Below are positions 63,608-64,000 of a stretch of DNA of 64,000 nucleotides, piece by piece. Under the pieces are notes generated by a model. That model ran no database searches. It saw only the letters and a program-made list of their open reading frames with translations, and was not told the origin of the DNA. Source of the DNA: Henckelia pumila (Eukaryota > Streptophyta > Magnoliopsida > Lamiales > Gesneriaceae); the NCBI RefSeq assembly GCF_033568475.1, contig NC_133122.1, positions 66,115,442 through 66,179,441 of the forward strand, given 5' to 3'. A program made the position numbers and the translations under genes. Position 1 is the first letter of the stretch. Every line of letters begins with the position of its first letter.

Positions 63608-64000
63608 ATGTCTCCCCGTAAAGCACCGGTCATTAGACAGCCATTAGTGGTTCCTCCAGCTGAACCACCGCCAATTGTTGAAACTCAGAATGCACAGGGT
63701 AGTACATCTACTGACCCGTTGGATCCTACTGCTACTCCAATGGAGACTTTGTTAAAGCGATTTCAGTCATTCAAACCGCCAAAACTGAAAGGAACAGAAA
63801 ACTCAGTTGATTGTGAAAATTGGCTTGAAGATATAGAACAACTATTTGAATCACTTGACTATACAGATGATCGTCGTATCCGACTGGTAATACATCAACT
63901 TCATGAAGTTGCCAAAAGTTGGTGGATTACTACCAAACGGGCATTGGAACAACGAGGTACGATTATCACCTGGACTGTATTTAAAACTGAGTTCTATCAA
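63608..64000 (+). CDS. gag: Gypsy gag, N-terminal 131 codons, cut by window end
   Basis: Open from ATG at 63608 to the window edge with no stop. It starts MSPRKAPVIRQP, has a Pro-rich N-terminus, and then a Retrotrans_gag-type core (FKPPKLKGTENSVDCENWLE, RRIRLVIHQL, AKSWWITTKR, ITWTVFKTEFYQ). This core is the capsid region typical of Ty3/gypsy elements, in which F..LKPP.F.G and W....K..F are conserved. The reading frame is intact, which suggests a recent insertion. It encodes structural protein of the element's cytoplasmic particles. Confidence 0.85.
   Translation, partial: MSPRKAPVIRQPLVVPPAEPPPIVETQNAQGSTSTDPLDPTATPMETLLKRFQSFKPPKLKGTENSVDCENWLEDIEQLFESLDYTDDRRIRLVIHQLHEVAKSWWITTKRALEQRGTIITWTVFKTEFYQ

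Larger units (their letters stand above)
61304..64000 (+). mobile_element. Ty3/gypsy LTR retrotransposon, 5' part, runs off the window
   Basis: A 5' LTR of ~1.97 kb starts tgtaaggcccgag at 61304 and ends ccccaca at 63269. Five bases later comes the primer-binding site TGGTATCAGAGC (63275-63286), complementary to the 3' end of initiator tRNA-Met. Gag begins at 63608. The LTR has a TATA-like run (61479-61491). The long LTR, this primer site and the gag type fit plant Ty3/gypsy elements, possibly the Tekay/Del chromovirus group; the integrase chromodomain that would settle this is outside the window. Confidence 0.85.

Overview
This looks like nuclear DNA of a flowering plant, most likely a eudicot. 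The genes are intron-containing plant families (MACPF immune regulator, Raf-like kinase, 2-oxoglutarate dioxygenase-like, OVATE, CIPK), the spacers are AT-rich, and LTR retrotransposons, hAT-like MITEs and a SINE are present. I cannot name the species from the sequence alone.

Layout. Positions 1-24445 and 24946-48762 are two near-identical copies of one ~24 kb segment. They are separated by exactly 100 Ns (24446-24545) and a 400-base Ty1/copia fragment (24546-24945). Each copy holds, in order: a minus-strand copia fragment (gag, leader, LTR); a seven-exon MACPF gene on the minus strand (CAD1/NSL1 type); a six-exon Raf-like (ATN1-like) kinase on the minus strand; a two-exon 2OG-dioxygenase-like gene on the plus strand; and an AT-rich tail. 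hAT-like MITEs sit in kinase intron 5, upstream of the dioxygenase-like gene, and in its intron. The first copy stops exactly at the N gap. The differences are mostly single-base indels, and they break exons in complementary places. The simplest reading is one locus represented twice (overlapping contig ends or unmerged haplotypes placed side by side), not a biological tandem duplication.

Positions 48763-64000 are single copy: an intergenic stretch with a MITE and microsatellites, an intronless OVATE family repressor (53529-54656, minus) with a SINE just upstream of its TATA box, an intronless CBL-interacting protein kinase (56682-58043, minus), a retroelement-like region with a 55-bp tandem repeat, and the 5' LTR, primer-binding site and start of gag of a Ty3/gypsy element that runs off the window.

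Functionally, the MACPF protein and CIPK belong to defence and calcium-signalling families, and OFP to growth repression. They do not form an operon-like system. I found no convincing new multi-gene system. The most unusual items are the apparent false duplication, a 2OG-dioxygenase-like protein that seems to have lost all iron ligands and to carry a hydrophobic C-terminal tail, a GC-AG intron in the MACPF gene, and several MITE types each built on its own iterated motif.
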